Part shown: positions 5,801 through 7,100 of the stretch, one piece after another
How positions within the stretch are numbered: the first letter of the stretch is position 1
Layout of the letters: every line of letters begins with the position of its first letter
Origin: Thermoplasmata archaeon
GTDB taxonomy: Archaea > Thermoplasmatota > Thermoplasmata > Thermoplasmatales > Thermoplasmataceae
NCBI GenBank assembly: GCA_021797385.1
Contig: JAJZZW010000102.1
Coordinates: forward strand, 1-7,100
DNA length: 7,100 nt
Direction of reading: 5' to 3'
Program-made: the position numbers and the translations under genes
The notes under the pieces: generated by a model
Database searches by the model: none
Seen by the model: the letters and a program-made list of their open reading frames with translations, nothing else
What the model was told of the DNA's origin: nothing

Positions 5801-6081
5801 TTAGTAACGTTCTGACTGCAGCTGCCTGAATGAAATTCCCCCAATTTCCTTAGCTTTGCCAAATATAATATTCCTATCCCTGGAATCTTATAAGGCCTTC
5901 CGCTTTTACTGTAATTATTGTCTTCCTAGGGTTACGTCCATCAGTTGAATGCACTGTAATCAAGAAAATTATTCATGGCAAGTATATATTTTTCTAAGTA
6001 ACCATTCCTGTAATTGTAATATTGATATATTCTTATATTTCTATCTGATCTAAAACTGATTGGTTTAGTGTCAGAAAAAAA
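5801..6081 (-). pseudogene. Possible eroded coding remnant, unknown family
   Basis: On the minus strand three successive frames look protein-like and join end to end. The first (6081 to 5941) includes KYILAMNNFLDYSAFN. The second (about 5948 to 5874) reads TDGRNPRKTIITVKAEGLI. The third (5875 to 5801) includes RNIIFGKAKEIGGISFRQLQ. Each ends in a stop close to where the next begins, as expected for one gene with two frameshifts, or for noise. I cannot name the family. No start codon or promoter can be assigned. Together with the broken formimidoyltransferase and the eroded insertion-sequence end next to it, this suggests a graveyard of decayed genes. Confidence is low because no homolog was recognised. 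Confidence 0.3.
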
Positions 6082-6260
6082 CGATCAATTCCCCCGATTT
6101 AACTATATAGGGATTTACAATGAATCAAAATTTATTATAAAATGAATTATCCAACTTATTCCTATGCAAAACCTATACTTAACATTTCTTTAAAATATAA
6201 CAATATTTAGATAATCGAACGGTAATAAGTTGTTAACATTACAACATGATGTATTATTAA

Positions 6261-6268
6261 TTTTTATA
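6261..6268 (+). promoter_or_regulatory. TATA box of the enoyl-CoA hydratase operon
   Basis: TTTTTATA begins 29 bases before the ATG at 6290, implying a leaderless start. It supports 6290 as the true start and marks this gene as the first of an operon that continues beyond the window. Confidence 0.6.
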
Positions 6269-6289
6269 GATATATGCATTTAATTTGGT

Positions 6290-7069
6290 ATGGACTCGGA
6301 ATTGGATAAGCCATTATTGGTGGAAAGACGTAGAAATATACTACTTCTAAAGATTAACCGGGAGAACAGGCTGAATGCTCTAAACACTGGTTTATATGAA
6401 GCAATATACACAAAACTCGTGGAAGCTAATGATAATCCAGAAATAAATGCAATAGTTATAACAGGTGGAAGCAGATCATTCTGTGCAGGCGCGGATGTAA
6501 GTGAATTTGCAACGTTCAACAAATGGCAGGAATTTTATCGTTTTGAACTGAAAGCAAAGGCAGTGTACGATTTCATTGAGAACATGGAAAAAATAGTAAT
6601 AGCTGCAGTTGATGGCTATGTACTTGGTGGTGGTCTGGAACTTGCACTTTCAACAGATATAGTAATCTCAAGTGAGGATGCCATTTTTGGCTTTCCTGAA
6701 GTTCACCTTGGCATGATTCCTGGTACAGGTGGTTCTCAAAAGTTGCCCCGAATAGCTGGTAAGTACAATGCAAAATATTACATGATGACAGGAAAATTTT
6801 TTGACGCAGAACGTGCCTTTGATCTTGGAATAGTTTCAGAAATAGTTCAGCGCAATAAATTGATACCACGAACGCTAGACTTACTTGGTGAAATTTTTAA
6901 AAATCCTGCCCAGGCCAGCTTTAATATTAAAAGGGCTATAAATACGGGTATGGATATGCCTGTCTCGGCCGCTCTCAAATTTGAGCAGGAGATAAATAAT
7001 AGCATCTTTGAGTCCAGAGAGATACAGGAAAAGATAGGTAAATTTAAAAAGAAGGAGGTTAAAAGATGA
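6290..7069 (+). CDS. Enoyl-CoA hydratase/isomerase (crotonase family), 259 aa
   Basis: This is a complete crotonase-fold protein of the usual ~260 residues. The first oxyanion-hole loop is SRSFCAGADV (61-70). The second is GYVLGGGLELAL (109-120), with Glu117 at the first catalytic position. FGFPEVHLGMIPGTGGSQ (133-150) supplies the second catalytic glutamate, Glu137. Having both glutamates is typical of true hydratases, which add water to trans-2-enoyl-CoA to give 3-hydroxyacyl-CoA, and speaks against the isomerase or hydrolase branches that lack one. The C-terminal part (about 195-255) forms the helical trimerisation region. It would be a cytoplasmic enzyme of fatty-acid or other acyl-CoA breakdown. 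The start at 6290 is backed by a TATA box at leaderless spacing. The stop overlaps the start of a following gene (ATGA), so the two are probably cotranscribed. Chain-length preference cannot be told. Confidence 0.95.
   Translation: MDSELDKPLLVERRRNILLLKINRENRLNALNTGLYEAIYTKLVEANDNPEINAIVITGGSRSFCAGADVSEFATFNKWQEFYRFELKAKAVYDFIENMEKIVIAAVDGYVLGGGLELALSTDIVISSEDAIFGFPEVHLGMIPGTGGSQKLPRIAGKYNAKYYMMTGKFFDAERAFDLGIVSEIVQRNKLIPRTLDLLGEIFKNPAQASFNIKRAINTGMDMPVSAALKFEQEINNSIFESREIQEKIGKFKKKEVKR
7052..7060 (+). promoter_or_regulatory. Strong Shine-Dalgarno site for the next gene
   Basis: AAGGAGGTT lies inside the last codons of the hydratase gene, five bases before the ATG at 7066. It is the strongest ribosome-binding site in the window and fits the pattern in which internal operon genes use Shine-Dalgarno initiation while first genes are leaderless. 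Confidence 0.8.
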
Positions 7070-7100
7070 ATAGCAAAAAGGTAGAGAATATGGAAATTCG
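7066..7100 (+). CDS. Start of a downstream operon gene (3' partial, unknown product)
   Basis: The ATG at 7066 overlaps the hydratase stop (ATGA) and follows the AAGGAGGTT site. The visible product is MNSKKVENMEI plus part of a codon, too short to identify. Its coupling to an enoyl-CoA hydratase suggests another acyl-CoA enzyme such as a dehydrogenase, thiolase or ligase, but this is only inferred from operon context. Confidence 0.7.
   Translation, partial: MNSKKVENMEI

Larger units (their letters stand above)
5731..6289. other. Long non-coding, decayed region before the enoyl-CoA hydratase
   Basis: This stretch of 559 bases has no intact gene. The left two thirds hold the minus-strand broken frames; the last 200 bases are very AT-rich and hold a short inverted repeat, GTTGT at 6229-6233 and ACAAC at 6241-6245, about 15 bases before the TATA box of the next gene. 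No tRNA or other structured RNA was found by eye. Confidence 0.5.

Noticed and set aside
6280..6869. Minus-strand frames antisense to the enoyl-CoA hydratase.
   Set aside because: Shadows of a clearly conserved gene on the other strand; low-complexity His/Gln/Leu or Ser-rich translations.

Overview
The window looks like chromosomal DNA from an acidophilic archaeon of the Thermoplasmatales, close to Ferroplasma or Acidiplasma; this is inferred. It is AT-rich and favours ATA, AGA and AGG codons. A TATA-like box begins about 27-31 bases before most first-in-operon ATGs, the usual spacing for leaderless archaeal transcripts, while the gene inside an operon at the right edge has a strong Shine-Dalgarno site. 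An archaeal-type HTH_10 (bacterio-opsin-activator-like) regulator and a DUF1059 protein fit this.

Layout. (1) Positions 1-235: the 3' end of an IS256/Mutator-type transposase gene and the right terminal repeat of its element. (2) Positions 188-2337, minus strand: a two-gene ABC-2-type exporter operon (ATPase, then a 12-helix permease, joined by an ATGA overlap). The permease frame runs into the insertion sequence, so its last 15 or so residues are read from the transposon end. (3) Positions 2338-2650: a divergent intergenic region with promoters for both sides, inverted repeats and a possible 35-codon minus-strand ORF. (4) Positions 2651-3492, plus strand: the HTH_10 regulator and a small Cys/His DUF1059 protein, each with its own promoter. 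(5) Positions 3821-5242: a 12-helix membrane protein with several membrane-embedded histidines, somewhat like a heme-copper oxidase subunit I but not confidently assigned. (6) Positions 5381-6289: a decayed region holding the first ~50 codons of a glutamate formimidoyltransferase, a frameshift, an eroded copy of the same IS256-type right end, and a minus-strand stretch of broken protein-like frames. (7) Positions 6290-7100: an enoyl-CoA hydratase with both catalytic glutamates, translationally coupled to a gene that leaves the window.

The genes do not form one pathway. The divergent regulator may control the exporter (inference from position). The clearest unusual signals are two diverged copies of one insertion-sequence end, at positions 204-234 and 5673-5703. 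One extends a membrane protein; the other sits beside a broken gene. The membrane protein with intramembrane histidines is the best candidate for undescribed biochemistry. I found no CRISPR array, rRNA or tRNA.
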